Origin: Acidobacteriota bacterium
GTDB lineage: Bacteria > Acidobacteriota > Terriglobia > Acidiferrales > UBA7541
DNA: 64,000 nt
Assembly (NCBI GenBank): GCA_021818865.1
Contig: JAKASX010000001.1
Location: forward strand, 1 to 64,000
Direction: 5' to 3'
The position numbers and the translations under genes were made by a program. Under the pieces are notes generated by a model that was not told the origin of the DNA, ran no database searches, and saw only the letters and a program-made list of their open reading frames with translations. Positions 34,273-44,623 of the stretch are shown in pieces. How positions within the stretch are numbered: position 1 is the stretch's first letter; each line of letters begins with the position of its first letter.

Positions 34273-36993
34273 CTACTGCGCGACCGGGCGTTCCTTAGCT
34301 CCTGCCCGGCCTTTGGCCTTTCGCTTTTCCTCTTCAATCACGGCATGAGCCGCGGCGAGGCGAGCAATCGGCACGCGGAACGGCGAACAACTCACGTAGT
34401 TCATGCCGACTTCGTGGCAGAAGCGCACGCTGTCGGGATCGCCGCCGTGTTCGCCGCAAATGCCCACTTTCAGGCCGCGGCGCGTGGAACGTCCGCGTTC
34501 GATCGCCCAACGGATGAGCAACCCCACGCCCTCGGTGTCGAGGGATTGGAACGGATCGGCCTTGAAGATACCGGCCTTGTTTTCGTTCACGTAGTCGGGA
34601 AGGAAGCGGCCCGCATCGTCGCGGGAGAGCCCCATCACCGTCTGGGTCAAGTCGTTCGTGCCGAAGGAGAAAAATTCGGCCACTTCGGCGATCCGATCGG
34701 CGAGCAGGGCCGCGCGCGGCAGTTCGATCATCGTGCCCACGGTGTAGTTGATTTTCGCGTTTGCCTGCTTCAGCACGTCGTCGGCAACGCGGCGCGTGGC
34801 GTCGGTGAGGATGCCCAGTTCCTTCTTGTCCATCGTGAGCGGGATCATGACCTCAGGAAACACTTGAACGCCGCGTTTTTTGCAATCCACCGCCGCCTCG
34901 AAAATAGCGCGCACCTGCATTTCCAGAATCTCCGGATAGGTGATCGCCAGACGGCAGCCGCGATGGCCAAGCATCGGATTCGCCTCGTGCAGCTGCTCGA
35001 CGCGCTTGGCGACGAATTCCGCGCTGACGCCGATTTTCTCCGCCAGTTCCCGCTGCCGCTCGGCTTCGTGCGGGACGAATTCGTGTAGGGGCGGATCCAC
35101 CAGGCGAATCGTGACGGGCAGGCCCTTCATCGCTTCGAAAATCCCGATGAAATCGCGGCGCTGGAACGGGAGCAGCTTATCGAGCGCGCGGCGCCGCGCT
35201 TCGGGCGTTTCGGCCAGGATCATTTCCTGAATGGCGAATTGGCGATCGGCGCTGCGCTCGGGCTGTTCGAAATCCTTGAAGAACATATGCTCGGTTCGGC
35301 AGAGGCCGATGCCTTCCGCGCCCATTTCCCGCGCCTTGCGGGCGTCGTGCGGCGTATCGGCGTTGGTGCGCACGCCCAGCTTGCGGATTTCATCGGCCCA
35401 ACCGAGCAACGTGAAATACGCGCCAGGCAGGCGGGGCATGGCCACCGGAATCTGCCCTTCGTAAACGAGGCCTTCGTTTCCGTCGAGCGTGATCCAATCG
35501 CCCTGCGCGACGGTGCGGCCGTTCACGCTGAGCCGCTGATTTCCATAATCCACTTGGAGCGCCTCGCAGCCGACGATGCAGCATTTGCCCCAGCCTCGCG
35601 CCACGACAGCGGCGTGGCTGGTCTTTCCGCCCGTGGCCGTCAGAATGCCCTGGGCCACGTACATGCCACCCACGTCCTCCGGGCTCGTTTCACGGCGGAC
35701 CAGAATCACTTTCTCTCCGCGCGAAGCCCATTCTTCGGCTTCCTGCGCGGTGAAGACGGCGCGACCCACGGCAGCGCCGGGAACCGCGTTGATGCCGCTG
35801 GCGAGCTTTGCCTTCTCAAGTTTTTCTTGAGAAAAATCCGGATCGATCACGGGATAAAAGAGCCGCTCGATATCGTGAGGCTTGATTCGCGCGACCGCTT
35901 CCTTTCTCGCGATCAGCTTTTCCTTCGCAAAATCCACGGCGATGCGAAACGCCGCGGCCGGAGTGCGCTTTCCCGAGCGGGTCTGGAGGATGTAGAGCTT
36001 GCGCTGCTGCACGGTGAATTCGACGTCCTGCATATCGTGGTAGTGCTTTTCGAGCCGCTTCCTCGCCTGATCGAGCTGTGCGTACATTTCCGGAAAGCGC
36101 TTCTTCAATTCGGAAAGAGGCAGCGGCGTACGGATGCCGGCGACGACGTCCTCGCCCTGCGCGTTTTGCAGGAAATCGCCGTAGAAGTGCGGCTCTCCGG
36201 TCGAAGGGTCGCGCGTGAAGCAGACGCCGGTGCCGGAATCTTCGCCCCAGTTTCCGAAAACCATCTGCACCACACTGACGGCCGTGCCGAGCAGGCCGTT
36301 GATTTTCTCGACGCGGCGATAGGTGACCGCTTTTTCCGCCATCCAGGAGCGGAAGACGGCGCGGATTGCGCCCCAAAGCTGTTCTTCGGGATCCTGCGGG
36401 AAATCGTGGCCGGTGTGTTCGCGGTAAACCTGCTTGAAATGGCTGACCACTTCCTGCCAACCCTCAACCGGCACTTTCGTATCATCGGCGGCGCCAAAGC
36501 GTTTGCGCGTCGCGGTAATCTGCTCTTCGAAATCGTGCTTAGCCAGATTTTCCACCACGCTCGAATACATCTGAATGAACCGGCGATAGGCGTCCCAGGC
36601 AAAGCGAGGATTGGCGGTTGCTTCGGAGAGGCCGCTGACCGCAGTGTCGTTCAAGCCGAGATTGAGAACCGTTTCCATCATGCCGGGCATGGAAATGGCC
36701 GCGCCGGAGCGAACGCTGACGAGCAACGGATCGCGGCGATCGCCGAAGCGCTTGCCGGTGGCCTTTTCGAGGTGCTTCATCGCGGCGCGCACCTGCGGAG
36801 TCAGCTCGCGCGGCACCTGCTGCTTGTGCTTGAAGTAGTAGGCGCAGGCTTCGGTGGTGATGGTAAAGCCGGCGGGAACGGGCAGGCCGATGCGGGTCAT
36901 TTCCGCGAGGCCGGCTCCCTTGCCTCCCAACAGCTCGCGCAGTGCGGCCGAGCCTTCGGCTTTGCCACCGCCAAAAACGTAGACGTATTTCAT
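34273..36993 (-). CDS. ppdK: Pyruvate, phosphate dikinase
   Basis: This enzyme interconverts pyruvate + ATP + Pi and PEP + AMP + PPi. The 906-residue protein has the ATP-grasp domain (ELLGGKGAGLAEMTRIGLPVPAGFTITTEAC), the phosphohistidine swivel domain (ATGGKTSHAAVVARGWGKCCIVG) and the PEP/pyruvate barrel (GAEGIGLCRTEHMFF, FSFGTNDLTQTVMGLSRDD, VGICGEHGGDP). It is full length. It follows glyS by 62 bases on the same strand, so recO-glyQ-glyS-ppdK may be one unit. Confidence 0.96.
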   Translation of the reverse strand: MKYVYVFGGGKAEGSAALRELLGGKGAGLAEMTRIGLPVPAGFTITTEACAYYFKHKQQVPRELTPQVRAAMKHLEKATGKRFGDRRDPLLVSVRSGAAISMPGMMETVLNLGLNDTAVSGLSEATANPRFAWDAYRRFIQMYSSVVENLAKHDFEEQITATRKRFGAADDTKVPVEGWQEVVSHFKQVYREHTGHDFPQDPEEQLWGAIRAVFRSWMAEKAVTYRRVEKINGLLGTAVSVVQMVFGNWGEDSGTGVCFTRDPSTGEPHFYGDFLQNAQGEDVVAGIRTPLPLSELKKRFPEMYAQLDQARKRLEKHYHDMQDVEFTVQQRKLYILQTRSGKRTPAAAFRIAVDFAKEKLIARKEAVARIKPHDIERLFYPVIDPDFSQEKLEKAKLASGINAVPGAAVGRAVFTAQEAEEWASRGEKVILVRRETSPEDVGGMYVAQGILTATGGKTSHAAVVARGWGKCCIVGCEALQVDYGNQRLSVNGRTVAQGDWITLDGNEGLVYEGQIPVAMPRLPGAYFTLLGWADEIRKLGVRTNADTPHDARKAREMGAEGIGLCRTEHMFFKDFEQPERSADRQFAIQEMILAETPEARRRALDKLLPFQRRDFIGIFEAMKGLPVTIRLVDPPLHEFVPHEAERQRELAEKIGVSAEFVAKRVEQLHEANPMLGHRGCRLAITYPEILEMQVRAIFEAAVDCKKRGVQVFPEVMIPLTMDKKELGILTDATRRVADDVLKQANAKINYTVGTMIELPRAALLADRIAEVAEFFSFGTNDLTQTVMGLSRDDAGRFLPDYVNENKAGIFKADPFQSLDTEGVGLLIRWAIERGRSTRRGLKVGICGEHGGDPDSVRFCHEVGMNYVSCSPFRVPIARLAAAHAVIEEEKRKAKGRAGAKERPVAQ

Positions 36994-37055
36994 GGATCGA
37001 TCCCTTCTTTCCTTGGTCGGCGCGTCGACGTTGCGCTGCTTCCGCGTGAGCGGTT

Positions 37056-39269
37056 TCAGCGCGCGGCGCTTTCCGTTTGAATTTCGGAAAAATCCGCTAT
37101 ATCGGAAAACTCCCGGAGCAATTCGGCGAGCAGCGTCAGCCGGTTTCGCCGCACGGCGTCGTCTTCAGCCATCACGAGAACGTCGTCGAAGAAGCGGTCC
37201 ACCACCGGCCGTAATCCCGCCACCTGTTCGAGCGCTTCGCGATAGCGCCCGGCGCGTTTCAGCCGGGCCGATTCCTTCGCCACTTTTTCCGCCGACGCAT
37301 GCAGTTCGCGCTCGGCCGCATCCGCGAGCAAGTCCGTGCGAACCGATTCCATTCGCCAACCCTCCGGCGGTCCGGCCTTTTCGAGAATCTTACGGATTCG
37401 CTTGAACGCCACCGCCAGCGGCTCGAAATTTTTCGATCGCCGCACCGCGCGCAGGGCCGAAATTCTCTGCTCCGCATCCACCAGGTCGTCGGCACCGGCC
37501 GCGAGCACAGCGTCGATCTCATCGTAAGCAAAATTGTAGCGCTCGTGGAAGACGTATCGGATGCGATCCTGCAAAAAGATTCGAACCTGGCTTTCCACTT
37601 GGGGCGGAACGTCGAGTTTCGGCGCGAGTTCGCGCAGCAGGCGGGCGGAAGTGGCCACGGCGGCGGAAAGCGAAAGCGGCAGCCTGCGCTCGAGCAGGAT
37701 TTTCACCACGCCGAGCGCCGCGCGGCGCAGACCAAAAGCGTCGCTCGATCCCGAAGGCACGAGGCCCACGGCGAAACAACCGACGAGCGAATCCATGCGG
37801 TCGGCCAAAGCCAGAGCGCAACCGGGGAGATTGCGCGGGATCCGATCATCAAGACCGGCGGGACGATACTGATCGTAAATCGCGGCAGCGACCGTTTCCG
37901 GTTCGCCCTGCTCGGCGGCGTAGAGACCACCAACGATTCCCTCGAGTTCGGGCAGTTCGCGAACCATCTCGGTGACGAGATCGCATTTGGCGAGTTCGGC
38001 GGCGCGATCGGTGGAGGCGATATCGGCTTCGAGATGGCCGGAGTGGAACCAGCCTTCGGCGATAGAACGCGCGAGCCAACGCACGCGTTCGACTTTGTCG
38101 AGGTAGCTGCCGAGACGCGATTCGTAGGTGACGCCCGCGAGCCCGGGCAGATAGTCGGCGAGCCGACATTTCTGATCCGTGTCCCAGAAAAAGCGCGCAT
38201 CGGAAAAACGCGCGCGCAAGACGCGTTCGTGTCCCGAGCGAATCGTGCCCGAAGCATCGCCGTTGCTATTGATGATGGCGGCGAAATAAGGAGCGAGACG
38301 GCCGTTGCGGTCTTCGAGCGCGAAATACTTCTGATGGCCGCGCATGACGGTCACCAGAATTTCCTCGGGCAGCGCCAGGTAGCTGGCGTCGAAGCCGCCC
38401 AGAATCGCTGCGGGGTATTCATTCAGGTAGACGACCTCGTCGAGCAGAGCCGGGTCGGGACGCAAGCGCAGGCGATGCTGCATGCCGATTCGCGAGAGTT
38501 CCTTCTCGATTCGTTCCTTGCGCTCCTCCGGCCGCGCCAGCACGAACTGCTGACGGAGGGCGCGCACGTAGTCGCCCGCTTGCGCGATCGGAACGCGAAA
38601 CTGGCGAGCGAGGAAGCGGTGCCCGCGGGAAACGCGTCCCGAGGCGATTTCGCCCATCGAAAACGGGATAATTTTGTCGCCGAGAAGCGCGACGATCCAG
38701 CGAATCGGGCGCACGAACCTGGGGCCTGAGCTGCGGGTCCAATACATGCTGCGCGGAAAGGAAAGTTCGAGCACGGCGCGCGGCAGGATTTCGGCCAGGA
38801 TTTCGCGCGCCGGTTTTCCTGGAACGAGTTTTCGAGCGACGACGTATTCGCCCCGCGGCGTGGAAGTCACTTCGAGCGCGGTGACGGCAACGCCCTGCTT
38901 CGCCGCGAAACTTTCGGCGGCTTTTGTCGGCCGGCCGACATCATCGAACGCGACAGCTTTCGGCGGACCGAGCGTTTCCGTTTTGCGGTCCGGCTGCCGC
39001 AGCCTGAGCGCGGGGATCGAAGCGGTCAGGCGCCGGGGCGCGCCCCACGTTTCGATCGCTTCGGGCGCGGCGAGTTCGTATGCGGTCAGGTATTTGCCCA
39101 GCAGAATGCGTAGCTCGGTTGCCGCGCGCGCGACCATCCGCGCGGGGATCTCTTCGCAGCCGATTTCCAAGAGGAAGGAAGCGGACGGTTCCGGCGCCGC
39201 GGCAGCTTTGGCGGAAGCGACAGAGGCCCTTCCCTGCCGCGCCGTCGGCTTCCTGGTTTTTGCGCTCAT
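37056..39269 (-). CDS. glyS: Glycyl-tRNA synthetase beta subunit
   Basis: This is a 737-residue subunit of the bacterial alpha2beta2 glycyl-tRNA synthetase. It shows [15 protein letters not shown] near the N-terminus, after a ~27-residue basic/Ala extension, then [40 protein letters not shown]-like and [16 protein letters not shown] segments. The tail contains the DALR-type anticodon region ([22 protein letters not shown]). Its ATG overlaps the glyQ stop by 4 bases. Confidence 0.96.
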   Translation of the reverse strand: MSAKTRKPTARQGRASVASAKAAAAPEPSASFLLEIGCEEIPARMVARAATELRILLGKYLTAYELAAPEAIETWGAPRRLTASIPALRLRQPDRKTETLGPPKAVAFDDVGRPTKAAESFAAKQGVAVTALEVTSTPRGEYVVARKLVPGKPAREILAEILPRAVLELSFPRSMYWTRSSGPRFVRPIRWIVALLGDKIIPFSMGEIASGRVSRGHRFLARQFRVPIAQAGDYVRALRQQFVLARPEERKERIEKELSRIGMQHRLRLRPDPALLDEVVYLNEYPAAILGGFDASYLALPEEILVTVMRGHQKYFALEDRNGRLAPYFAAIINSNGDASGTIRSGHERVLRARFSDARFFWDTDQKCRLADYLPGLAGVTYESRLGSYLDKVERVRWLARSIAEGWFHSGHLEADIASTDRAAELAKCDLVTEMVRELPELEGIVGGLYAAEQGEPETVAAAIYDQYRPAGLDDRIPRNLPGCALALADRMDSLVGCFAVGLVPSGSSDAFGLRRAALGVVKILLERRLPLSLSAAVATSARLLRELAPKLDVPPQVESQVRIFLQDRIRYVFHERYNFAYDEIDAVLAAGADDLVDAEQRISALRAVRRSKNFEPLAVAFKRIRKILEKAGPPEGWRMESVRTDLLADAAERELHASAEKVAKESARLKRAGRYREALEQVAGLRPVVDRFFDDVLVMAEDDAVRRNRLTLLAELLREFSDIADFSEIQTESAAR

Positions 39270-40216
39270 CGCCGCGCCTCGGTTTCCAGCGCTTCAGCCA
39301 GTTGGCCGCGCTGAGCCAGATACGCCTGTGCGACCCGGCAGGCGAGGGCGCGAATTCTGCCAATCACCGCGGCTCGTTCGGTGGTGGAAATGGCTCGCCG
39401 GGAATCGAGCACGTTGAAAAGGTGGGAGCATTTCAGGCACAGGTCGTAGGCGGCCAGCACGGGAAAACGCTCGCGTTGGAGGTCGTCCTCGGCGGCTCCC
39501 GGGAAACGGCCGAGCAGGACGGCTGCCTCTTCCTCGTACATCTCGAAATGGCGGCGGGTGAAGTCCACGTCGGCGGCCTCGAAACTGTAAGCGGAAAATT
39601 GCCGCTCTTCGGCCAGGCGTACCTGGCCGTAGGTGGTGTCGTCCGACCATCGCAGATCGAAGATGCTCGGGACTTCCTGCAAGAACGAAGCGATGCGCTC
39701 AAGACCGTAGGTCAGTTCGACCGAAGGCGGATCGAGGTCGAGCCCGCCGCACTGCTGGAAATAGGTGTACTGGGTGATTTCAAGTCCGTCTAGAAGCACC
39801 TGCCAACCAATTCCCCAGGCCCCCAGCGTCGGCGCCTCCCAGTTGTCTTCCTCGAACCGAATATCATGGCGGCGCAGATCGATGCCGATGGCGTGAAGAC
39901 TTTCGAGATAAATGGTCTGGATGTCGTCGGGGATTGGTTTAAGTACAACTTGAAGTTGCGAGTGTTTGTAGAGGCGGTTGGGGTTTTCGCCATAGCGGCC
40001 GTCGGTGGGCCGACGGGACGGCTGAACGTAGGCCACGCGGTACGGATCCGGCCCCAAGACGCGGAGAAAGGTTTCCGGGTGCATCGTGCCGGCGCCTACC
40101 TCGACGTCGTATGGCTGTTGCAGGATGCAACCGCGGTCGCTCCAGTATTTCTGGAGGTTGAAGATGAGCTGCTGAAACGTCAGCCCTTGGGGCTTTTCTG
40201 CTTTTTTCGTTTTCAT
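39266..40216 (-). CDS. glyQ: Glycyl-tRNA synthetase alpha subunit
   Basis: This is the 316-residue class II catalytic subunit. Characteristic segments are [64 protein letters not shown] and [15 protein letters not shown]. Its ATG shares one base with the recO stop (TGATG), and its own stop overlaps the glyS start, giving tight coupling. Confidence 0.97.
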   Translation of the reverse strand: MKTKKAEKPQGLTFQQLIFNLQKYWSDRGCILQQPYDVEVGAGTMHPETFLRVLGPDPYRVAYVQPSRRPTDGRYGENPNRLYKHSQLQVVLKPIPDDIQTIYLESLHAIGIDLRRHDIRFEEDNWEAPTLGAWGIGWQVLLDGLEITQYTYFQQCGGLDLDPPSVELTYGLERIASFLQEVPSIFDLRWSDDTTYGQVRLAEERQFSAYSFEAADVDFTRRHFEMYEEEAAVLLGRFPGAAEDDLQRERFPVLAAYDLCLKCSHLFNVLDSRRAISTTERAAVIGRIRALACRVAQAYLAQRGQLAEALETEARR

Positions 40217-40956
40217 CAGGGTTCCAGTTCGAACATGGGCCGAACCTGGAGCTTTTTCTCCGTATGCCGCTCGACGAGGTCGAGCAGGAAGTCCGTCAAT
40301 TCCCTGGGCGGAGCGCCGATTCCTCCCGCCTCCAGCTTCTCGAGCGATTCCCGAAGCATCGGCCGGGCAGCCGCTCGCGCTTCAACGGACAGCGACCGCG
40401 TGCCCGATGGCCGGCACTTGGCGCAAAAGACGCCCGAACCGTCCTCGCTGGCCCAAGCCGGCAAAGCCGAAATGTCGCGCCCGCAGGCCGAGCAGCGGTC
40501 GAACTGCGGCAGCCAACCGCCCAAACGCACGGTCCAGAGCGCGAAATAGGTCACCGGCAGCGCAACGCGGCCGGTGCGATCGATCGCTCGGCACGTCGCA
40601 AGCACCAAACGAAACATGGTATCGGAGGGCTCGCGTTCGGGCAATACGCTTTCGCTGATTTCCGCGATTAAAGAGAGGGCCATGCTCGCGCCGTAGCTGC
40701 GTTGGGCGCCCCAAAAGGATTCGATGATTTCCGCCTGGCTGATTCGGGCGAGCGGACGAGTTTCGCGCTCGTAAAAAACGATTCGCACATGGGAAAGCGG
40801 CTCGAGGGCGGATCCGAAGCGGCTCTTTGGCTTCCTTGCACCCGCGGCCACGCCGCGAAGCTTGCCCTCGCTACGGCTGAGAAAACTGACGAGACGATCC
40901 CCTTCCCCGAGGGGGTAGGTGCGCAGAATGATGGCCTCCGATTCGCGAACAGGCAT
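40216..40956 (-). CDS. recO: DNA repair protein RecO
   Basis: This 246-residue recombination mediator loads RecA with RecR. The N-terminal OB fold starts [24 protein letters not shown] and continues [12 protein letters not shown]. The C-terminal helical domain contains a four-cysteine zinc site (CSACGRD and CAKC). It heads the recO-glyQ-glyS group. Confidence 0.93.
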   Translation of the reverse strand: MPVRESEAIILRTYPLGEGDRLVSFLSRSEGKLRGVAAGARKPKSRFGSALEPLSHVRIVFYERETRPLARISQAEIIESFWGAQRSYGASMALSLIAEISESVLPEREPSDTMFRLVLATCRAIDRTGRVALPVTYFALWTVRLGGWLPQFDRCSACGRDISALPAWASEDGSGVFCAKCRPSGTRSLSVEARAAARPMLRESLEKLEAGGIGAPPRELTDFLLDLVERHTEKKLQVRPMFELEP

Positions 40957-41285
40957 AGGGCGCGCGACGCGACAGGCGAGCGTGAAGCACTACTTAACAC
41001 AGCCGCGCAAACGAAGCAAACCGCGTGCGTGAACCAGCGCTGAAAAATCCCTGCGCGCTTCGCGGAAGCGGCGACCGGGCCAGCGCAGCGAGTCTAACCT
41101 TCCATGGCGATATGTTTTTTGTTTTCAGTTATTCGGCATACCCGCAGAATTATGTTAACGGCAAAATTAAAGACAGGAATATTATCGGACGCGCCTGCGA
41201 CTCGCGTGCCAAAGTGCGGCCCCGGCTCCGCGCAGGGGCGGTTCACCTTGCAAATTCTTCCTGCTGTCGTTTAATACAGTTGCCG
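40957..41285. other. Divergent intergenic region between recO and pfkB
   Basis: The 329 bases contain an AT-rich island (about 41110-41190) that is unusual in this GC-rich window and the pfkB promoter at the right end. I see no gene or RNA. Confidence 0.5.
41248..41277 (+). promoter_or_regulatory. Putative near-leaderless promoter of the PfkB-family kinase
   Basis: TTGCAA (41248-41253) and TAATAC (41272-41277) are separated by 18 bases. The -10 box ends only 8 bases before the ATG at 41286, so transcription should begin at or next to the start codon. No ribosome-binding sequence is present upstream, which fits a leaderless mRNA. Confidence 0.5.
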
Positions 41286-42260
41286 ATGATCCGAGAGCGC
41301 GAGGTCGTGGATGTGGTTGGCGTCGGGCTCAATGCCACCGACACGGTCCTGCTGCTTCCCCACTTCCCCGCTTTCGATTCCAAGGTGCGAGTCACGTCGG
41401 TCGCTCGGCATGCGGGCGGGCAAACGGCTAGCGCGGTGGTTGCGTGCAGGCGCTGGGGTTTGAGCGCGCGGTACGTTGGGACGATTGGCGACGACGAAGC
41501 CGGCGAGTTCCAGCGGCGCGAACTGGAACGGGAGGGCGTGGAAGCGCATTGGATCGAAATTCCGGGAGCGGACAGCCAGTTCGCCTACATCCTTGTGGAT
41601 CGGCAATCCGGCGAGCGGACGATTCTGTGGGGACGCGACGACGCGCTGGCCCTCCCGCCCGAACGGATCGAGTGCAGATGGATCGAGCGGGCGCGCCTGC
41701 TGCACGTGGACGGTCACGACGTTCCGGCCGCGACGCAGGCGGCGAAATGGGCACGGGCGGCGGGGATTCCGGTGACGGCCGATCTGGATAACATCTACCC
41801 GGGCGTCGAAACGCTGCTGCCGAACGTGGACCACCTGCTCGTTTCGGCCGAGTTCCCTACCCGATTGCTGGGAGAGAAAGATCCGCTGGTGGCGCTGCCG
41901 ACGCTCGCCCGGCGTTTCGGCTGCGGCGTGACGGGAGCGACGCTGGGCGCGCGAGGGGCAATCGCGTGGGATGGCGAGCGATTCCATTACGCGCCGGCGT
42001 GGGTTGTGGAAACGGTGGACACGACGGGAGCGGGAGACATTTTCCACGGCGGCTATATTTTTGGGCTTCTGGCTGGATGGCCCATGGCCCAAAGGCTCGA
42101 TTTCGCCTGCGCGGCGGCGGCGCTGAACTGCACGCGGATAGGCGCGCGGGGCGGAATCGCTCCGGTCGAAGAGATTGAACGGTTTCAGCGAACGGGCCGT
42201 CGGCGCGAGGCCGTTTTTGGGCCGGATGAACTGGAGCGGGCGGCGGCGGTGGCGCGATGA
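41286..42260 (+). CDS. PfkB-family carbohydrate kinase
   Basis: This 324-residue kinase of the ribokinase/PfkB family has an N-terminal VDVVGVGLNATDTVL, the glycine-rich GGQTASAVVACRRWG and the C-terminal signature DTTGAGDIFHGGYIFGL with the catalytic Asp. A NIYPGVETLLPNVDHLLVS segment precedes it. The sugar or nucleoside substrate cannot be assigned. It overlaps the rhomboid gene by 4 bases. The ATG at 41286 matches the domain start. Confidence 0.88.
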   Translation: MIREREVVDVVGVGLNATDTVLLLPHFPAFDSKVRVTSVARHAGGQTASAVVACRRWGLSARYVGTIGDDEAGEFQRRELEREGVEAHWIEIPGADSQFAYILVDRQSGERTILWGRDDALALPPERIECRWIERARLLHVDGHDVPAATQAAKWARAAGIPVTADLDNIYPGVETLLPNVDHLLVSAEFPTRLLGEKDPLVALPTLARRFGCGVTGATLGARGAIAWDGERFHYAPAWVVETVDTTGAGDIFHGGYIFGLLAGWPMAQRLDFACAAAALNCTRIGARGGIAPVEEIERFQRTGRRREAVFGPDELERAAAVAR

Positions 42261-42946
42261 TCCCGCTGAAAGTGCTGCTGGGACGGCGGAACGTTCCGGT
42301 GGTGACGATCCTGCTGATTGCCGCGAATTTTATCGTTTTCGTTCACGAACTCGAATTGCCGCCGCACGCGCTCGACGCCTTTTTCCTGCACTACGGGCTG
42401 GTTCCCGGTGTTTATGCGCTGGCGACGGCCGGGCATCGCGTGCCGTTTTCGCAGCTCGTCTGGCCGCTGTTCAGCAGCCAATTCATTCACGGCGGCTGGA
42501 TGCACATCCTGGGAAACATGTGGTTTTTGTGGGTATTTGGGGGCGCGGTGGAAGACGCGATCGGGCCTTCGGGCTATCTGGCTTTTTACATCGTTTGCGG
42601 CCTGGCGGCCGGGATCACGCAGACGATGTTTTCGTGGGGCTCGATGATTCCGACGATCGGCGCGAGCGGGGCAATCAGCGGAGTGATGGGCGCGTACCTG
42701 ATTCTGTATCCGCGGTCGAAAGTTTTAACGCTGGTGCCGCTGATTATTTTCTTTTTCACGATGCGGCTGCCCGCGCTCGTGATGATCGGCTACTGGTTTT
42801 TGATCCAATTCCTGAGCGGAATTGCTTCGCTCGGCGCGGCGCAAGCCGGCGGAGGGGTCGCTTTCTGGGCGCACGTGGGAGGGTTTCTGCTGGGCGCGGC
42901 GATCGCGGTGCCCTTTCGCAGCCGCATCGAGTGGTATCCGGCGTAG
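42257..42946 (+). CDS. Rhomboid-family intramembrane serine protease
   Basis: This 229-residue polytopic protein has six predicted helices. The L1/TM2 segment is HGGWMHILGNMWFLWVFGG, the catalytic serine lies in GASGAISGVMGAYL, and the catalytic histidine in AHVGGFLLG. It is therefore a competent rhomboid protease cleaving membrane proteins. Its start overlaps the kinase stop (ATGA), implying co-translation. Confidence 0.93.
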   Translation: MIPLKVLLGRRNVPVVTILLIAANFIVFVHELELPPHALDAFFLHYGLVPGVYALATAGHRVPFSQLVWPLFSSQFIHGGWMHILGNMWFLWVFGGAVEDAIGPSGYLAFYIVCGLAAGITQTMFSWGSMIPTIGASGAISGVMGAYLILYPRSKVLTLVPLIIFFFTMRLPALVMIGYWFLIQFLSGIASLGAAQAGGGVAFWAHVGGFLLGAAIAVPFRSRIEWYPA

Positions 42947-42994
42947 TGGCGCCAGGAAAGGCGCTTCCGCGCGCCTTCCGGCAAGGGGCAAATG

Positions 42995-44098
42995 CTACTT
43001 GCCCGGAACGCCGTGGCGCGCGACGCGATCGGCGAGCCAATCGCCGACTTCGCGCGTGCCCATGGCTCCGCCCAGATCGCTCGTCGTCTTCCCGTCCCTC
43101 ACCGACGCCTCGACGGCGCGGCGGATCGCTTCGGCTTCGGCCGGGCAACCGATTTCCTCGAGCATCATCGCGGAGGAAAGCACCGAGCCGACGGGATTCG
43201 CCAGATTTTTTCCGGCGATTTTGGGCGCCGAACCGTGCACCGGTTCGAACAGGCCGATTTTTCGGGGATGAATGTTTCCCGAGGGAGCAACACCCATGCC
43301 GCCGACGAGCTGCGCGCCGAGATCGCTGAGGATGTCGCCGAGCAGATTCGGCGCGACGATCACCTGGAATTGCGAGGGGTCGCGAACCATTTCGGCGGCG
43401 AGCGCGTCCACGTAGAGATGCCGGGATTCGATTCCCGGATATTCGGCGCGCAACTGGGCGAAAACGCGTTGCCAGAGGCCGTGGCCGTGCGGAATCGCGT
43501 TGGATTTGTCGGTCATGCAGAGGCGCGAAAGCTTTTTTCGGCGGGCGTATTCGTAGCCGTAGCGCAGAATCCGCTCGACGCCCTTGCGCGTATTCATCTG
43601 CTCCTGAATGGCGACTTCGTCGGGCGTATCGCGCTTAAAAACGCCGCCGATATTGACGTAGAGGTCCTCGGTATTTTCGCGAAAGATGATGAAATCCAAA
43701 TCGCGCTCGGCGCGGTCGCGCAGGGGCGTGAGGCGCGCGTCGAGCAATTGGCAGGGACGCGCGTTCACGTACAGATCGAGCTGAAAGCGCAAGCCGAGCA
43801 GGATATCGGCCGCATGGCGATTGTCCTTGACGCGCGGATCGCCGAGAGCGCCAAAGAGAATTGCGTCGAATTTTTCCGGCAGCATCTTCGCCGCGCCTTC
43901 CGGCAGCGTAGTGCCATCGCGCAGGTACCGGTCGGCCGACCAATCGAAATGTTCGAGTTCGAGGGCGAGGCCGGAAGCGGCGCTCGCGGCGCGCAAAACC
44001 TTGACCGCTTCGGTCGTGACGTCGACGCCGGCGCCGTCGCCGGGGATCACAGCTATGCGTTTCTTGCTGGCTGCTTGCGCTTCGGTGGTTTTTGTCAT
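42995..44098 (-). CDS. Isocitrate/isopropylmalate dehydrogenase family enzyme
   Basis: The protein of about 367 residues is an NAD(P)-dependent beta-decarboxylating dehydrogenase. Motifs are IAVIPGDGAGVDVT, FRENTEDLYVNIGG, the family signature NLLGDILSDLGAQLVGGMGVAPSGNI and EPVHGSAPKIAGKNLANPVG. It could be 3-isopropylmalate dehydrogenase (LeuB), but the ENTEDLY and KSNAIPHGHGLWQ segments are also compatible with isocitrate, homoisocitrate or tartrate enzymes. No leu genes lie nearby. ATG 44098 matches the domain start. Confidence 0.85.
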   Translation of the reverse strand: MTKTTEAQAASKKRIAVIPGDGAGVDVTTEAVKVLRAASAASGLALELEHFDWSADRYLRDGTTLPEGAAKMLPEKFDAILFGALGDPRVKDNRHAADILLGLRFQLDLYVNARPCQLLDARLTPLRDRAERDLDFIIFRENTEDLYVNIGGVFKRDTPDEVAIQEQMNTRKGVERILRYGYEYARRKKLSRLCMTDKSNAIPHGHGLWQRVFAQLRAEYPGIESRHLYVDALAAEMVRDPSQFQVIVAPNLLGDILSDLGAQLVGGMGVAPSGNIHPRKIGLFEPVHGSAPKIAGKNLANPVGSVLSSAMMLEEIGCPAEAEAIRRAVEASVRDGKTTSDLGGAMGTREVGDWLADRVARHGVPGK

Positions 44099-44236
44099 TG
44101 CGCCCGGAACGTAGCACGGGCGGGCTTCGCCGAGCAAGTGCACACCATCAGCTACCTCGACGCGAAGCGACCGGGCAGAAGCCCGCGGCCCGGAGCCACC
44201 GACTGGCGCCACGACCTTCGCAAGCAGGAGCGAGTC

Positions 44237-44473
44237 TTAGCGGCGGCGCAGTGCGCGGCCGAGGATCATCCCGGCGATAAATCCTACGCCGATGCCTGCT
44301 AGCACCATTTGCACGGGGCGGCGCCGGATGGTGTGCCTCGCGTCGTTGAGCGCGTCTTCTGCGGCGTTTTCCGCGCGGCGAGCCATGTGCTTGGCGGCAT
44401 CGATGCCATCGCCCACCGCATCTGTGATTCGTTCTCCCACTTTTTCAAAGGTTTCGTTGATCGCTTGAACCAT
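44237..44473 (-). CDS. Small glycine-zipper membrane protein (DUF883/ElaB-like)
   Basis: This 78-residue protein has an amphipathic helical N-terminal part (FEKVGERITDAVGDGIDAAKH, RRAENAAEDALNDARH) followed by one C-terminal helix with a glycine zipper (MVLAGIGVGFIAGMILG) ending in RALRRR. This layout matches ElaB/YqjD/DUF883 proteins, which in enterobacteria tether ribosomes to the membrane. The role here is not known. Confidence 0.7.
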   Translation of the reverse strand: MVQAINETFEKVGERITDAVGDGIDAAKHMARRAENAAEDALNDARHTIRRRPVQMVLAGIGVGFIAGMILGRALRRR

Positions 44474-44623
44474 GGTCAGACCCTCCCTCCGTCAGGGACC
44501 CTCTATGGAGTGGGACGGCGGAGAATGCCTCCGGGGTTGGAAGGGCGTTGGGCACAGATGGGCGAGCGCGGCGACTGGCACCGGAGGCGGATGGGCAAAA
44601 ACGGCTATTCGCTGAAAAATCGG

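Noticed and set aside
35239-37080. Open frame of 613 codons opposite ppdK
   Set aside because: It mirrors the ppdK coding strand and has no family features of its own.
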